From assembly GCA_023053685.1 (NCBI GenBank), contig JALIGW010000003.1, positions 44,710,496 to 44,774,495 of the forward strand: a stretch of 64,000 nucleotides of DNA, written 5' to 3'. The stretch is from Diadophis punctatus similis (Eukaryota; Chordata; Lepidosauria; Squamata; Dipsadidae). The translations under genes were made by a program, and so were the position numbers. How positions within the stretch are numbered: position 1 is the first letter of the stretch; every line of letters starts with the position of its first letter. The notes beneath the pieces are model-generated. The model worked only from the letters and a program-made list of their open reading frames with translations, did not search any database and was not told where the DNA came from. This document shows positions 1 to 11,788 of the stretch, piece after piece.

Positions 1-514
1 TTACATTGATTTAGTTGCTGGGGAATATGTAGATTTGGAAATAGCCTGTAATTCAATATTTCTGTTCTCGTTCCTTTCAGAAGATTAAACTGACTTATGT
101 TTGCAAGGTCAAGCACCAGGATCTGTCTCTACAATCCTGTGGAAAGTTCTCCTTTTAGAACTAATGGCCATGTTTGGGATTTTATGTCATAGATGCCATA
201 CTAAATCATGACAAGGGGAGAATGGTGTTATTTCACAGAATTGCTGTCCTAGTGAACAACAACCAGTCTTAAGCCATCCCATTCTACAATAGAAAAACTT
301 GACTGTTAAAAATCAAGTCACATTATAATCTGCGAGGCAAGTTGGAATCTTGAGTTTCATTATTAAAAAAGATTCCTTTGAAATCAGAAACATCTATTCA
401 CATGTGCATCCACATACCCACACAAATTATTATCGGAGTTTGTTCATTCCTTCAATCCCGATCCGTATATGATGTCCAGACAATACTCTGAGTACAGTCA
501 ACTGCTAATCAAGC
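1..514. other. Probable intronic sequence, no feature recognised
   Basis: No exon, RNA gene or clear repeat was seen. If the exon before 14730 lies upstream of this window, this stretch is inside a TBC1D22B intron. Confidence 0.4.
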
Positions 515-761
515 CAGCCGTGGGTTGCTCCCAGTTCGGACCAGTTCTTTAGAACCGGTAGCGGACATTTCCCCCCGCTTGCTGAACTGGCAGCGATCGC
601 CAGTTGGCCACGCCCCCGAACCGGCGCTTATGGCGGGGCCATCTTGTTTTTGGCTTCTGCGCATGTGCAGAAGTTTGGTTTTCGGCACTGCGCATGCGCG
701 CGCGCCCATGCAGCATGGGAGGAAGCGAACCGGCGGTGAGGTAAGTTAGAACCCACCCCTG
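515..761 (+). mobile_element. hAT-like MITE, CAGGGGTGGGTT family, complete
   Basis: A 247-bp non-autonomous element flanked by a perfect 8-bp direct repeat, AATCAAGC (507-514 and 762-769). The ends are CAGCCGTGGGTTGC and AACCCACCCCTG. No transposase frame is present. The interior has the family's CCGGT pieces, a GCGCATGTGC motif and the palindrome TGCGCATGCGCG at 689-700. Near the right end, GAGGTAAGTT matches a splice donor on the + strand. The 8-bp TSD and CAG...CTG ends are typical of hAT elements; family placement is inferred from the other copies in this window. Confidence 0.85.
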
Positions 762-1028
762 AATCAAGCCATATTCTTTATTTTTTATCTGACAGCAGAG
801 TCACCGTCCCCAACTTAGCAGAGTCATCCTCCCCAGCTTAAAGTCTGTTGTTTGGGGGAATAGCTATTTTCATTTTCTTCAGTCCTGGCTGGTATTCCTT
901 TTTGCCAGGAGAATGCAGGTGAGGTTTCATTATGGTCAATAGCTGTTTCCTTGTTGCTTGGACAAACAGTAGATCTCTGTATTTAGTGTGGTTAGGATTT
1001 TTTCAAGCCCCTCTACAATCTACACCAA

Positions 1029-1262
1029 TTGTGGTGGCGCAGTGGTTAGAATGCAGTACTGCAAGCTACTTCTGCTGACTGCCGGCTGCCAGCATTTCGG
1101 CAGTTCGGTTCTCACTGGCTCAAGGTTGACTCAGCCTTCCATCCTTCCAAGGTCGGTAAAATGAGGACCCAGTTTGTTGGGGGCAATATGCTGACCTTGT
1201 AAACTGCTTTACAAGGCTGTAAAGCTGTGTGAAGTGGAATATAAGTCTAAGTGCTACTGCTA
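1029..1262 (+). mobile_element. tRNA-derived squamate SINE
   Basis: The head GTGGTGGCGCAGTGGTTAGA is tRNA-like (A-box region). The body has the phrases CAAGGTTGACTCAGCCTTCC, AAAATGAGGACCCAG and TTGTTGGGGGCAATATGCTG. The tail is AAGTCTAAGTGCTACTGCTACTGCTA, a short trinucleotide-type run. The same consensus recurs on both strands at 7.1, 11.8, 26.6, 38.4, 50.4, 58.5 and 61.9 kb, so it is a high-copy family. A name such as Squam-type SINE is from memory and is not essential to the call. Confidence 0.85.
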
Positions 1263-3293
1263 CTGCTACCTACAATCTTTTCCAGAAGGAGTTACTGGAT
1301 GGGACTTGGACTGGATTAGCAAGTTCATAAAACATATTGCTCTGACATTTACCCAGTTAAATACGCTATTTGAACTGAGCCACATTTTTTTCATACATAA
1401 ATCTCAGCTCCCTACTTCATGTACACACGGGATGAGTGCATCAGATACATATTTCTTCTACCTTCTTCACTCCAGCCTGGATTCCCACTGTCCTGTCACC
1501 CTGTCAGTCTCCGCTGACCCATTGTTACATCCCTGCATCACCTAAGATGATAGATTATAATGGCTATGAAGATCCCACTCTTCTTTAAATAATTTTATGA
1601 GTAATCAGGTTGGGCCACAAGGTAGATGCTTTGAGCCCACATATAGAAGTAAAACCAGTGGGATGGAACCCAACATTTCATTTTTCAGTGCCTTCAGCCT
1701 CCAAATGTAAACAAAAATTAAATTTTAAACAAATAGTAAAGGTAGGGGACCTTGGTGTCTTCACAGAGGGCAGCTTGTAGTAATCACATTGTCAATACGA
1801 CATTCTCTGCTGCTGGCATACACAATAAATATCCATACTCAGAAGGTGATTTGTCTTCCTCTCAAACTGATTGTCTCAGTTTCAATATGATCGTTTCAGT
1901 TTTATTTCATCACTTCTGTGCTGAAAGAAAAGATAAGGAAGCTCCCAAAAGTCCAGTCCTTCAAAACAGCCATAGCTTTTTTTTTTCATGCTGCCATTGT
2001 ATAAATGGATGGTTTCCCAGAAAGGTGGGAAAAGTACATCTCTTTTTTTGATAGGATCCTACATATTTTAAGACAGTGTCTGCAGGCAAAAAGATGAGCT
2101 GGCCTCTAGTCCTGCTGTAAATTAACTCCATTTGCTGGTTAGCAATCTCCAAGCTTCTTGGTTGAATGCCGTCTAGAAATCTTTGCTGTTCCCAGCAGCC
2201 ACATGCATAGCGAGCCAGTGTTGTGCGTACTGATCTTCTCCTAACCTAGCTCGGTGGAGCCTTGAGCTGCAGTGTCAATCATAGCCACATTAAACTCTTC
2301 TTCATGCCAGCTTCAAGTGGCTGCTGCAAAACTGTTGGCTGCCTTTCAGTTCTTGTCAGAGCCATATGTTGAATATCGAGGGTTTTTTATGCGGGTTCTG
2401 TCTAAGGCTCTTGCGGAACAGATGTTTGTGTTGAGCAATATACCCAAGAGGATTTTCCGAAGCTCTCTTCTTCTTTTGCCAGAAACCCCTACCTCTAGTT
2501 TTCAGGGTTGCTTGTGCTGTCGTAGTCATTGCTTCTCCTTCTGAGAGAGGGAGAAGGAGCTGATTGGGAGTGAATTATATTGTTTGTCGCATTTGTCTTG
2601 TCTTTCATATACAACCATGATGACTGCATTCATATTATTTCCCCAAAACCATGTTTGTCATGTAACCATCACATGTAAAATACCTAAATGCTTCAAATAG
2701 ATATATGGATATCAAAACAGAAGGTATTTATAATCTAAAGGATTTGATAAGACAGAAAGAAGAAATGAGAGGGAATTGGAAAGCAAACAAATTCTAGCAT
2801 CCATTCTTAATATTGTATATTTAAAATTATGGATTTAAAAAGGTAACATCTGTTCTGGATAGTCTGTTCTGCCTTTAAGTTCACACACAAACACACATAC
2901 ACACACAGAGTCTTACAATCTTGGTCTAGCAAAAGAAGTCCAAACATGCTCCACTTGGAAACATTTTGTGAAGGAATCCCCAGATATCAAACCATATTTT
3001 GATGATAATTGTAATTATAGTTACCATGGTGCCTAAACTTACCAAATCATTGAAAGGAAGAAACACATTTGTACAGGAATGTGCACAAAGCTAATATAAA
3101 GCTAATGACTAAGGAGGTTTGTTTGTTTTTTAAAAATGTGATTCTGGGTTTGAATATGGTTACTTTCAATGGATCCTTTCACAGAATTTGATTGTCTAAA
3201 TGCAACAAGTGTTTTCTTCCAGGAAGTAGAATAATATTTGGCTTTCTAAGTGGAAACACATATACATTTTGCCAATACAAGCAGTCCTCTTTA
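1263..3293. other. No gene or repeat recognised
   Basis: About 2 kb of AT-rich sequence. A 90-codon open frame at 2272-2544 and others are no longer than chance allows and have no family motif. A short (AC)n run lies at 2883-2908. Confidence 0.4.
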
Positions 3294-3850
3294 GAATATA
3301 GAATAACAGAGTTGGACGGGACCCTGGAGGTCTTCTAGTGCAACCCCCTGCTCAGACAGGAAACCCTATACCAGGGGTGTCAAACTCAAGGCCCGGGGGA
3401 CGGATATGGCCGGGGGGGGTGCTTAGATCTGGCCCACAGGGCCACTCTGGAAACAGTGAAGGACTGGCCCACGGTGCCTCTGCCAGCAAAAACGGAGCTC
3501 GGGAGGGCCACCCTCCCGAGCTCTGTTTTCGCTGGCAGAGGGTTGGAGGAGGCCGTCGCAGCCGAAAACAGAGCCCGTTTTCTGTGTCAGAGTACTTAGG
3601 CCACCACAGGCGCCCCCGACATGAGTGATGTTGACCTGGCCACGCCCATCCTGGCCACGCCCACCCCAGCCCCCAAGGTCAAACACAACCCTGATGCGGC
3701 CCTCAATGAAATCGAGTTTGACACCCCTGCCCTATACCATTTCAGTCAAATGGTTATCCAGTCTCTTCTTTAAAACGTCTGTTGTTGGAGCATTCACAAC
3801 TTCTGGAGGCAAGTTGTTCCACTGATCAATTTGTTTGTTCCTTTGTTTCT
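3294..3850 (-). mobile_element. CR1 LINE 3' fragment, split by a DNA transposon
   Basis: Read from the minus strand this is the 3' untranslated end of a CR1 LINE. The + strand shows AGAGTTGGACGGGACCCTGG, GTGCAACCCCCTGCTCAGAC and, after the insertion, GGAGGCAAGTTGTTCCACTG, all characteristic CR1 phrases. The element at 3372-3729 splits it at CCCTATAC, which is duplicated. Only the 3' end is present, as is usual for 5'-truncated CR1 copies. Confidence 0.75.
3372..3729. mobile_element. hAT-type non-autonomous element, CAGGGGTGTCAAACTC ends
   Basis: A 358-bp element with inverted ends CAGGGGTGTCAAACTC and GAGTTTGACACCCCTG. It is flanked by a perfect TSD, CCCTATAC (3364-3371 and 3730-3737), of the nnnTAnnn form. 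The GC-rich interior (GGCCCGGGGGACGG, GGCCACGCCCA) has no transposase. It inserted into an older CR1 fragment, which fixes the order of events. Confidence 0.9.
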
Positions 3851-4132
3851 TTTCCTATGTGTATAATACATGGCAGCCAAGCCCAAAATTTCAGTGCATA
3901 ATATCCTGTTCTGTCTGATCCAGGAAACTATGGATATTCATTTTGGATCAAGCCAAGGTTTTACATTTCCAATCATCATATAACATTGCTTATTTTCAGG
4001 CAAATAACATGGTTTCCTTGCTTGGGCAAAAATGAAAAACTTAGTGACTTCTTACATTAATTGCAGCTAAAGATAGTAAGATGTGTAACCAAAAGGCTTG
4101 TACATATCATAGTTGAATAAATCAAGTTTTAA

Positions 4133-4260
4133 TAGAATTCTTTATTGGCCAAATGTGATTGGACACACAAGGAATTTGTCTTTGGTGCATATGCTCTCAG
4201 TGTACATAAAAGAAAAGATACATTTGTCAAGAATCATGAGGTACAACACTTAATGATTGT
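4133..4260 (-). mobile_element. Snake1-type (CR1/L3) LINE 3' end, short fragment
   Basis: After a single AATAGAATT comes CTTTATTGGCCAAATGTGAT and GGACACACAAGGAATTTGTC, ending with the 'AACACTTAATGATTGTCATAG' type sequence. The same 3' end is seen at 41.1, 58.9 and 63.1 kb. In those on the minus strand the + strand begins with an (AATAG)n array; here the array has only about one unit. Confidence 0.75.
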
Positions 4261-4375
4261 CATAGTTTGTGACTATGGTCTGTTAGTCACAAGTCACATA
4301 ATGTCCAAACATTATGTTAGTCACATAAATGTCCAAACTAAGCAACAGTTGTGTGTAAATTTATGAGTAACGCCA

Positions 4376-5964
4376 TTGCCTTAATTTTGGAAATGGTAGG
4401 AGTAGTGACATATCAGACCAGCTGGCATTTGGAAAATGCAGCGATCTTTCATCTGAGGAAACAGATTACTTTGGTTTGATTTACATGTGGCGCAAATGCA
4501 ACTTCCATGTGTGGCTGAGTTCACACATCAGTTCAATCAGCGATGTGGCAAGTTACATAAATCCAACTATTGCAAGTTTTTAAGCTGCTTTTTTAACATG
4601 TTTTTGCAAACCAATGTACCAGTACTTATTTATTTAATAAATCATGAATAAACAAATAATACTATAGCATAATATAGGAAGACCTACTGGTATATATAAG
4701 TAGCAGCAAGTGTTGGGATCAAGTGCTTTTTCCTCCCCTTTCATTTTTTTGTTAACCTGGATATAAAAAGTTATTGTTACAGAGTTTTCTTTTTCACATA
4801 CTAAGTCAACCAAATCATCTGAGCATTCAACTGCCCTGGGTTTATACCACCAGGAGACTAGGGGAACCTGACATCTGTTAAATGTAATGGATAATTTAGA
4901 GTGGCTTACTGAGGCTGAATCTGTAGATAATGTTCCCTACAGGTTACCAGATGAGAAAGATTATTGGGTTGGTGAAAAGATTTAACAAGGATGCCAACTC
5001 CCCTCTCTATAATCCCTTAATAATTGCTTAGTTAACCATCAGAATAGCCAAATTATTTGTGGGATAAGAAGATTGTTTGCAATTCCCCACAGGTTATGCA
5101 CACCAGTTGCCAAGAAATTTATTATTATTATTTTGTTATTATGACACTAACAAAGTATATAATTGCAGTCACTTAAATAAGGGCAGTGATGAAACTGAGG
5201 TGACTGGGCTAGAAAGGAGTTACTTTGGAAACAATCATTTTCTTCTGCAGCCAGGTTGGGAAATGTTGATGCGGAGGGGGGGGGGGGGAATTAGATTTTA
5301 AAATGGATAAATTTTATTCAGACCTGAAAAAAAAAACAGGAAAATCTCTTTCTTAAACTAAGAAGACTGGGAGTGTTAATACTTTTAAAAACATTACATT
5401 TATTTTAAAAAATATATTATAAAGGCTCAGGAGCATTCAGGTTAAGTATTGGAAGAAGAATGTTGTCAAACCTGCACATGGCAAAGATGTTTTTTTTTCT
5501 TCGTAATATTAGCCTTAGGCAACTATTCATATTTTAAGATTTGCTAAGAATTTGAATAAAAAACTAAGATTTGCTAAGAATTTGAATAAAAAAACCATTA
5601 GTTTTTTAGCCATTTTACCACAATTCAACCTCATTCCAAGGATCAAAACTAGGTAAGAGTTTATGATTAGGATCTGGAAAAGTGATATGATGGCATGACT
5701 TTAAAAAAAATGGGAAAAGGTGAAACAAAAATTATCACAAGTGTTCAAGGAAGGAAAGAAAGTTTAGATATCAGAATAAATGTAAAGACCAATCTATCAT
5801 CTACAGAGGGTATATAGCTCCAGGATCATTAATTCTGATAAACATCTGGAAAATGATTGATTTATAGAAGCAAGATACTTTGCAGAAACCTCCAGACCCA
5901 AAACCGTTTCAAGGTTTTGAACTAGCCTATTCTGATGATGTCATTGACCCAAGGCACTTACGAC
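4376..5964. other. No gene recognised; one 30-bp tandem duplication
   Basis: AT-rich intronic-type sequence. It holds a G run at 5274-5288 and the tandem duplication listed separately. No exon with consensus splice sites and a recognisable protein was found. Confidence 0.4.
5535..5594. repeat. 30-bp tandem duplication
   Basis: Two adjacent copies of a 30-bp unit that starts TAAGATTTGCTAAGAATTTG, with almost no divergence. This is a recent local duplication with no coding content. Confidence 0.85.
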
Positions 5965-6156
5965 CAGTAGTGGGTTTCACTTACCTTCGCTACCGGTTCG
6001 GAACTGTGAACACGCACGGTGCTTCTGCGCATGCGCAGAACCTTCTGCGCATGCGCAGATATTCCGTGATGACGTCCGGGTGGGTGGGCGGAGCCTCCCA
6101 CCACCGCCGCTACCGGTTCACCCAAATTGGGGCAAACCGGTAGCAACCTACCACTG
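5965..6156. mobile_element. hAT-like MITE with twin TGCGCATGCGCA palindromes
   Basis: A 192-bp element from CAGTAGTGGGTTTCACTTACC to CCTACCACTG. The flanking 8-mers are CTTACGAC (5957-5964) and CTTAGGAC (6157-6164), matching at 7 of 8. It carries two perfect 12-bp palindromes TGCGCATGCGCA at 6026-6037 and 6046-6057, and CTACCGGTTC pieces shared with the larger family members. No coding capacity. Confidence 0.8.
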
Positions 6157-6831
6157 CTTAGGACCTTTAGATACTAAAGAAGTTAAAATGCAGCCTTGGC
6201 AATAAAACCATTACCCTTCCCACCCAATCTAAATTTCAATCTATTATAACCCAAAGGAATTTTGAGATACCTACAGTCCATTAATTATTGGGAAACATTT
6301 ATCAATCCAAGAACTGCTTCACCCATTGCCTACATTTCAGAATACATTGTTAACATACAAACTGCCTACTCTGATATTCACAGCTGGCCACTTTACATGT
6401 CAGATAGGCACGGAGAGAATCTACATTCATAAACGAAGCATGGCTCTTGGTCATATACATTCAGATTGCCTCAGCCCCTCCCTTGGCTGGAGAGAAAAGC
6501 TTTTTGGTTCTTTTTAAAATTGAAGATCATAACTACCGTAGAAAATGGATCTTAAGGGGAAATCTATGAATGAAGCAAATTCAGCAGATTTGCCCTAAAA
6601 ATCTGGGGGAATAGTAGAAGAACGTTTACTTTGAAAATTTGCTAGTAAAATAGAAATAGATAGCCAGTGTAGTCAAGAATTTGGGTTAGATTTTTTTTCC
6701 TACTGTGTGCTGCTAAGTCCAATCGAATTGTCTTTTATTTCTCCGTTCAACAGCAGGAATTGTATGTTTTCTCAAGCCTTTTTATTCATACCTTAGTCTG
6801 TTCATGAACAAAAATAATATTCTCCTTAGAC

Positions 6832-6949
6832 CAGGGGTGTCAAACCCACGGCATCACGGCGGCATCACGTGACGTATCGGGACTTTTTTCCCTTTCACTA
6901 GATAGGGCGTGACGCATCCGCCCCGCGGGCCAGGAGTTTGACAGCCCTG
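6832..6949. mobile_element. hAT-type MITE, 118 bp, CAGGGGTGTCAAAC ends
   Basis: Short relative of the 3372-3729 element, with ends CAGGGGTGTCAAACCC and GAGTTTGACAGCCCTG. Perfect TSD CCTTAGAC (6824-6831 and 6950-6957), again with TA at the centre. The interior is only about 85 bp. Confidence 0.9.
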
Positions 6950-7051
6950 CCTTAGACTATTGTTGTAATTTGTAAAATAATATGAAAATATTTTACAGCT
7001 TCTTTTATAAGAAATTTGCTAAAATCACTCTATTTTTGCAGACCAATGTTA

Positions 7052-7313
7052 TCTTACATTTATTTATTTATTATTTATTAGTGAGACTTATATACCGGCT
7101 CAAAGTGCAAGCACTCTCTAAGCAGTTTACACCATTAAGCAATGTATATTTATATTCCCCCCAACAATCTGGGTCCTCATTTTACCTACCTCGGAAGGAT
7201 GGAAGGCTGAGTCAACCTTGAGCCGGTGAGATCTGAACAGCTGAACTGCTGATCACAGTCAGCTAAAGTAGCCTGCAGTACTTCACTCTAACTGCTGCAC
7301 CACCTCGGCTCTA
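7052..7313 (-). mobile_element. tRNA-derived squamate SINE
   Basis: Minus-strand copy of the family at 1029. The + strand reads TTATATACCGGCTC, then CCAACAATCTGGGTCCTCAT, GGAAGGCTGAGTCAACCTTG and ends at GCACCACCTCGGCTCT, the complement of the tRNA-like head. A (TTTA)n run at the left is its A-rich tail. A near-identical copy is at 38421. Confidence 0.85.
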
Positions 7314-7527
7314 CATTTAGTTGAAATGGCTTTTTATTGTATCTGGACAATTCTAGAACTCTATTCTTTTATTTTTTTAAAAAAAGTTGTACAATGTAAT
7401 ACTTAAAGTTAGTATTTGTCTTTTTATCCTTTTCAATGAAATTTAATTTTTTTTTATCTCTGATGAGATTGGTCTGTCTCGCAAGAAGAGGCAGCAGGGT
7501 TGAAACATTTAATCATATTCTTCTAGA

Positions 7528-7625
7528 TCAGAGTTTCTTAAAGTGTGGTCTTAGAACCCCTGGGAATCTCTCAAGACCCTTTCAGGGATCCTCTCAAGAC
7601 CCTTTCAGGGATCAAAACTATTTGC
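7528..7625. mobile_element. Old hAT-like remnant with a 23-bp tandem duplication
   Basis: CAGAGTTTCTTAAAGTGTGG followed by GACCCTTTCAGGGATC resembles ancient hAT-Charlie-type ends. The unit CTCTCAAGACCCTTTCAGGG ATC occurs twice in tandem (7568-7590, 7591-7613). The right end and TSD were not found, so this is a tentative call. Confidence 0.4.
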
Positions 7626-7659
7626 CAATCCATGTTGAAAAAATAAATTAAATTAAATT

Positions 7660-8775
7660 AAAATCCTATCAAACGATCATGAGAAGCTACAGTGGCAATG
7701 AATGCATCTATTTTCATTTTTAATACAGCAAATATTGACAAATGAAACATATAAATAAAAGATCTTTTGGGTTCCTCCTTAATTTTTAAAAGTAGGAAAA
7801 GAAAAAAAAATTAAGAAGCTGCATAGCCAGGAGGCTGCAGTATTGATAATCTTCTGCTTGTTGCCTTTTAACCTCTAAATTAATAGAAAAGCTGCATAGG
7901 TTGTGAGATCCCTATTTCTCTGTGACACTGGAATTAAAGGCCAGAAGTCAGATGGAGAACATCCTGGAAGATAGATGGAGGCAGCAGAAATTACTGTCGC
8001 AAAACGGTCAGGATATGAAGATGTCTCCTTGATCTGGAGAAAAGAATTTTCAGCAGTCTAGATCCGGCATCCAGTTGCCTTTTCAGACCTAATGCCTCCC
8101 GCTAATCCACAGAGCCTCGGTTTGCCATTCCTCCACAGAAACCTGACCTCAAATTCTTGTTTCTAAGGAAGCAAAAAGTACGAAGAAGTGGCAAATAAAT
8201 AAATAAATAAATCTGATGATCCAAATCTGCTTGTATCTGGAATCAAATTGCATAAAATCCTATATTCTGCTTCTTTTGAATATCTTTAAAAATTGAAGTT
8301 TGCAAGAATGTAAATATTATTCATAGTTGCCTGTGCAATTGTATTCTCTGATTGCATGCTCTTATGTTAGGCCATTTGCTTTCTAGAATGAAATAATAAC
8401 CCACAATATAAACAATAATGCAGTATAAATCTCAAATATTTTTATGCTTAATGAGAGAGCATTAAGAATGTCCTTATTGATTCACGCATATCCTGAATAA
8501 TCCTGCAGGCTGGATTGGTACCAGGGAAAAGGCTCTCCACCAGGTTTCTGACTGTAATCAATCCCATTCCTAATAGAATTAGTTACATAAAAATAATCCT
8601 ATTTAAAAAAAGAGAGAGAGAGAAAATCTCAGAATCGCATCCATCCTCCCCACCCCCCATTATGCTATCGTTGCCTTTCAGATAAGTTTCTGATAACAAC
8701 ATTTTAGCTTCTATTACTTTTAGGAGTTAAGGAATTTCAGAAGTTAGGTATTGTCATATTTTGTCCTCCACTAGG
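7660..8775. other. No gene recognised
   Basis: AT-rich unique-looking sequence with small (AAAT)n and (GA)n runs near 8195 and 8611. No exon or clear transposon ends. Confidence 0.4.
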
Positions 8776-9178
8776 TGTTAGGGTTCCAAATAGCATCCAA
8801 AACTAAATCAGAGGCCGAGGCAAAGCAGTCCTCAAAGTCCCAATTTATTAGTAGAGCCATGTTGGCACATCTGTGAGAAACCCAAATCTAACGCTACGAA
8901 GGTTTCTCCACCCAGTTTAAAGTTCATTCCCTTGTTCCCCAACCCACAAGTTCATCACGTTGACCAGTCTCCTTCTGCCAACTTCTCCAGTACTCCCCTC
9001 AGTTTCCAGCCAGGTGCTGAACAAAGGATGACCTTGAAAACCTAAAAGGAATTTGTTATGGCTACATGTCTACAGTGCTCATGCAACAGCCCTTCCCAAA
9101 TTCCCACAGTAAGAAGAGATTCTAAAGCATCAGTGCGGCAGGCCAAAGTCTCTACTAAAATATGGCTTTGGCCTGACA
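8776..9178 (-). mobile_element. Solo LTR, 403 bp, 5-bp TSD
   Basis: The segment runs from TGTTAGGGTTCC to GGCCTGACA on the + strand (TG...CA ends) and is flanked by a perfect 5-bp duplication CTAGG (8771-8775 and 9179-9183). The only AATAAA signal is on the minus strand (complement of 8844-8849), about 70 bp from the 8776 end, so the minus strand is likely sense. No internal retroelement sequence lies beside it. This is consistent with LTR-LTR recombination of a gypsy-type element or endogenous retrovirus; the sequence does not decide which. Confidence 0.8.
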
Positions 9179-9183
9179 CTAGG

Positions 9184-9852
9184 ATCTTGATATAATCTAG
9201 GGTTATGATACTTAGTTTGTAAATTACAATTTTCAAAACAATTTATTGACTGTCAAGTGGTGCTGTATTTGACAGAGCGGCTTTTATCCCATAGAACTGA
9301 AAGCAAAGAGCAAACATTTTAAAGTGTTCTAGTGCTCCGGTAATCAATTAAAAACAGCACGAAATGTGTTTAATGCTGTAATTTGAATGTTTTCCCAAAA
9401 GATAGCTTTATTGAAATGGTTATCAACCCTGAAGGTGGCTGAACTGTGGCCATTTTCTTTTTTGTAGTCTCTAGGGTGGTTTCTTTTCTCACTGCTTCAG
9501 GGCTGACACAGCCTGGAGCGAAGGGGCCAAGGAGGGTGGTTGTAGAGATTAGCTGGGGGTTGTAGTCAAAATAAAATTCTTTCCCCCTGAGAATCAAGGA
9601 CGTTTGTGCAGGTATCTGCAGGGTGGAGACTGAGGTCATCTAGCAACTGGGCTGTATGCTGATTGGACAATGTGACTGAGACTCTGTGGGGAAGTGATAA
9701 AGTTTTACTTTTAATTAGGGGGAAACCGGCACCAACTTAGAGCCGGTTTTCCACCAGGAATATGCCAATTTGATATTCTTTGAGAAACTTGCTTGTCTCG
9801 GAGTTCTTATTGAACTGGGATGTATTACTTGGAATCCTGACAATGGTACTAT
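9184..9852. other. No gene recognised
   Basis: An 89-codon minus-strand frame at 9370-9639 has no recognisable domain and no flanking splice context. Nothing else was supported. Confidence 0.35.
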
Positions 9853-9870
9853 TAAAAGAAAACTGGTTGA

Positions 9871-10930
9871 CAAGAGGACAAGAAAAAATTTGGAATAGCT
9901 AAAAAGAAATCAGAATTAGACAAAATCTTATTGGGACCAGAAAAAAGGTGATAACAAAAATCTATAAATTCTTAATAAATTGTAAAATGAAAAAAGAAAC
10001 GGCTAAAAGAAATTTGACCAGTTGGACTAAAAATTTTGGACATGAAGTAAATTTGGAACATTGGGAGGAAACCTGGACTAAAAACCTGAAAATAACCAAA
10101 TCAATTGCATATAAGGAAAATACTTATAAAATGTACCATAGATGGCATCTCCCACCAGCAAGATTGGCCAGAATGTACCCAAACATGAACCCCAAATGTT
10201 GGAAGTGCCCATATAAAAATGGAACGTATTACCACATGTGGTGGACCTGCCCTAAAACTAAAAGATTTTGGCAAATAATACACACCTGGCTTCAAGAAAT
10301 AACCAACCTAAAAATAATGTTTAAACCGGAAACCTTTTTGTTAGGAATGTTGGAGCAGAATATAGAAAAGAAACACTGGTATATCATAACCCATATATTA
10401 ACAGCGGCAAGAATATCACTAGCACAACACTGGAAACAAGGTGATGTACCGACAGAAAACATAATAATAAAAAAAATCCTAGAATGCGCAGAATTGGACA
10501 AATTAACATTAGAACTGAAACAGAAAGAAAACTCAGAATTTTTTGAAACATGGAACCTTTTTTATAATTGGCTAGAAAAGAGAAATGGAAAAACAGAAAT
10601 ACAGAAACGTTTAGACTGACAGATAAATTGCAATGTATAACTTACCAATCTATAGAACAACAAATAAGAATAATTATTAAAAATCTATGTACATATCTAT
10701 TAATTTATAATTAATTCATAATTAGATAAGAGGGAGAACAGAAATGTTATATACATAGATAAATACAGTCGTATAGAAAATATATAAAGAAGAGGGCAAA
10801 TGTGAAGACGTTTATCGTAAAAGTTTATATGTATATATGTACATGTAAGTACATATAATGTCGTCTTTAATGTATGTATGTCTTTTTTTAATGTTTATAT
10901 ATCAAATAAAAATTATTTTTTTAAAAAAAA
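9871..10930 (+). mobile_element. 5'-truncated LINE-1 insertion with 18-bp TSD
   Basis: The insertion is bounded by perfect 18-bp direct repeats TAAAAGAAAACTGGTTGA at 9853-9870 and 10931-10948. It contains the C-terminal part of L1 ORF2, then about 310 bp of 3' UTR, an AATAAA at 10905-10910 and an A-rich end. A long TSD, 5' truncation and 3' poly(A) are the marks of target-primed reverse transcription. The surviving frame and perfect TSD suggest a fairly young insertion. Confidence 0.93.
9903..10619 (+). pseudogene. L1 ORF2p C-terminal fragment
   Basis: About 238 codons are open from just after a TAA at 9900-9902 to a TGA at 10617-10619. The protein is the region after the reverse transcriptase. 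It includes MYHRWHLPPARLARMYP and the cysteine-rich motif CWKCPYKNGTYYHMWWTCP starting at base 10197, a diagnostic feature of L1 ORF2p. The endonuclease and RT domains are absent through 5' truncation, so the fragment cannot transpose. Lysine- and isoleucine-rich composition fits an AT-rich L1 lineage. Confidence 0.9.
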
Positions 10931-10948
10931 TAAAAGAAAACTGGTTGA

Positions 10949-11788
10949 TCAGATTGATGGGCAGATATGATTTCAGCCTTGGTCACTTGACTCAAATATA
11001 GGTCCATTGCCTTTGCTTTTTTGAGTGTGAAAATCCCTCTGATTCTGTGAGGGCTTTCCTTTCCTTTTAGAAACTGAATTAACTAGCATTGGAAGAACTG
11101 GGCAGCAACTGTGGTTTCTCTCTTAAAGAGGTTGTTTCATTTGATTCTGCTGATGCCTAAGGCTGGTCTCATTGAATGGTGTTCTCCTTTCAAGTTTGGT
11201 GAAAGAGATGGGGGGAAACAGTTTATAATTGCTGCAGATGCAAATTACTTAGAGCTGGATGTCATTTTCAGACCTCTGATGGATAAAAAAAATCTGTTTA
11301 AAAGCTGTTAAGCTTTGGTGAGTCTGTGAAGTCTTTTCATAAATTAGCAATAAGCATTGGTGACAATATATGCTTCATAGATTCAGGGAACTGCCAGAAG
11401 CATCTCTTATCTCTGCTTCTCTCGCTGTGTCCCCTGCAGCCATTTCCATTACACTAATGCTACTTATACACTGTTCACTACTGGGCTGCCACAGGGTTGG
11501 TGCCTCCTTGCTGTTCAGTAATACGTTTTCTTCTAAACTTGATGATTAGTCTTGAGAAGCAGTAAAGACAGAGGTTGTTATTTTTCAGCAAGTTGAGTTT
11601 TAGGTTCAATTAAATGGAATGAAGAACATATCAAATGAAGTCACCATTCCAATTAAGTTATTGAAATTTGTTTAAAAAGTATTTTGGTGGTAAATTCACT
11701 TTAACAAAATCAAGTAATTCAGTCAGTCAAACTTAACTTGGGAGGATACATTTATACCATTAGCTACATATTAGCTCTAGAAATTCTA
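10949..11788. other. No gene recognised
   Basis: No repeat ends or exons identified. A 66-codon frame at 11111-11311 has no recognised motif. Confidence 0.35.

Noticed and set aside
1029..1100. tRNA gene
   Set aside because: The tRNA-like head is the 5' part of a SINE, and the same body and tail recur at eight places. It lacks a complete cloverleaf.
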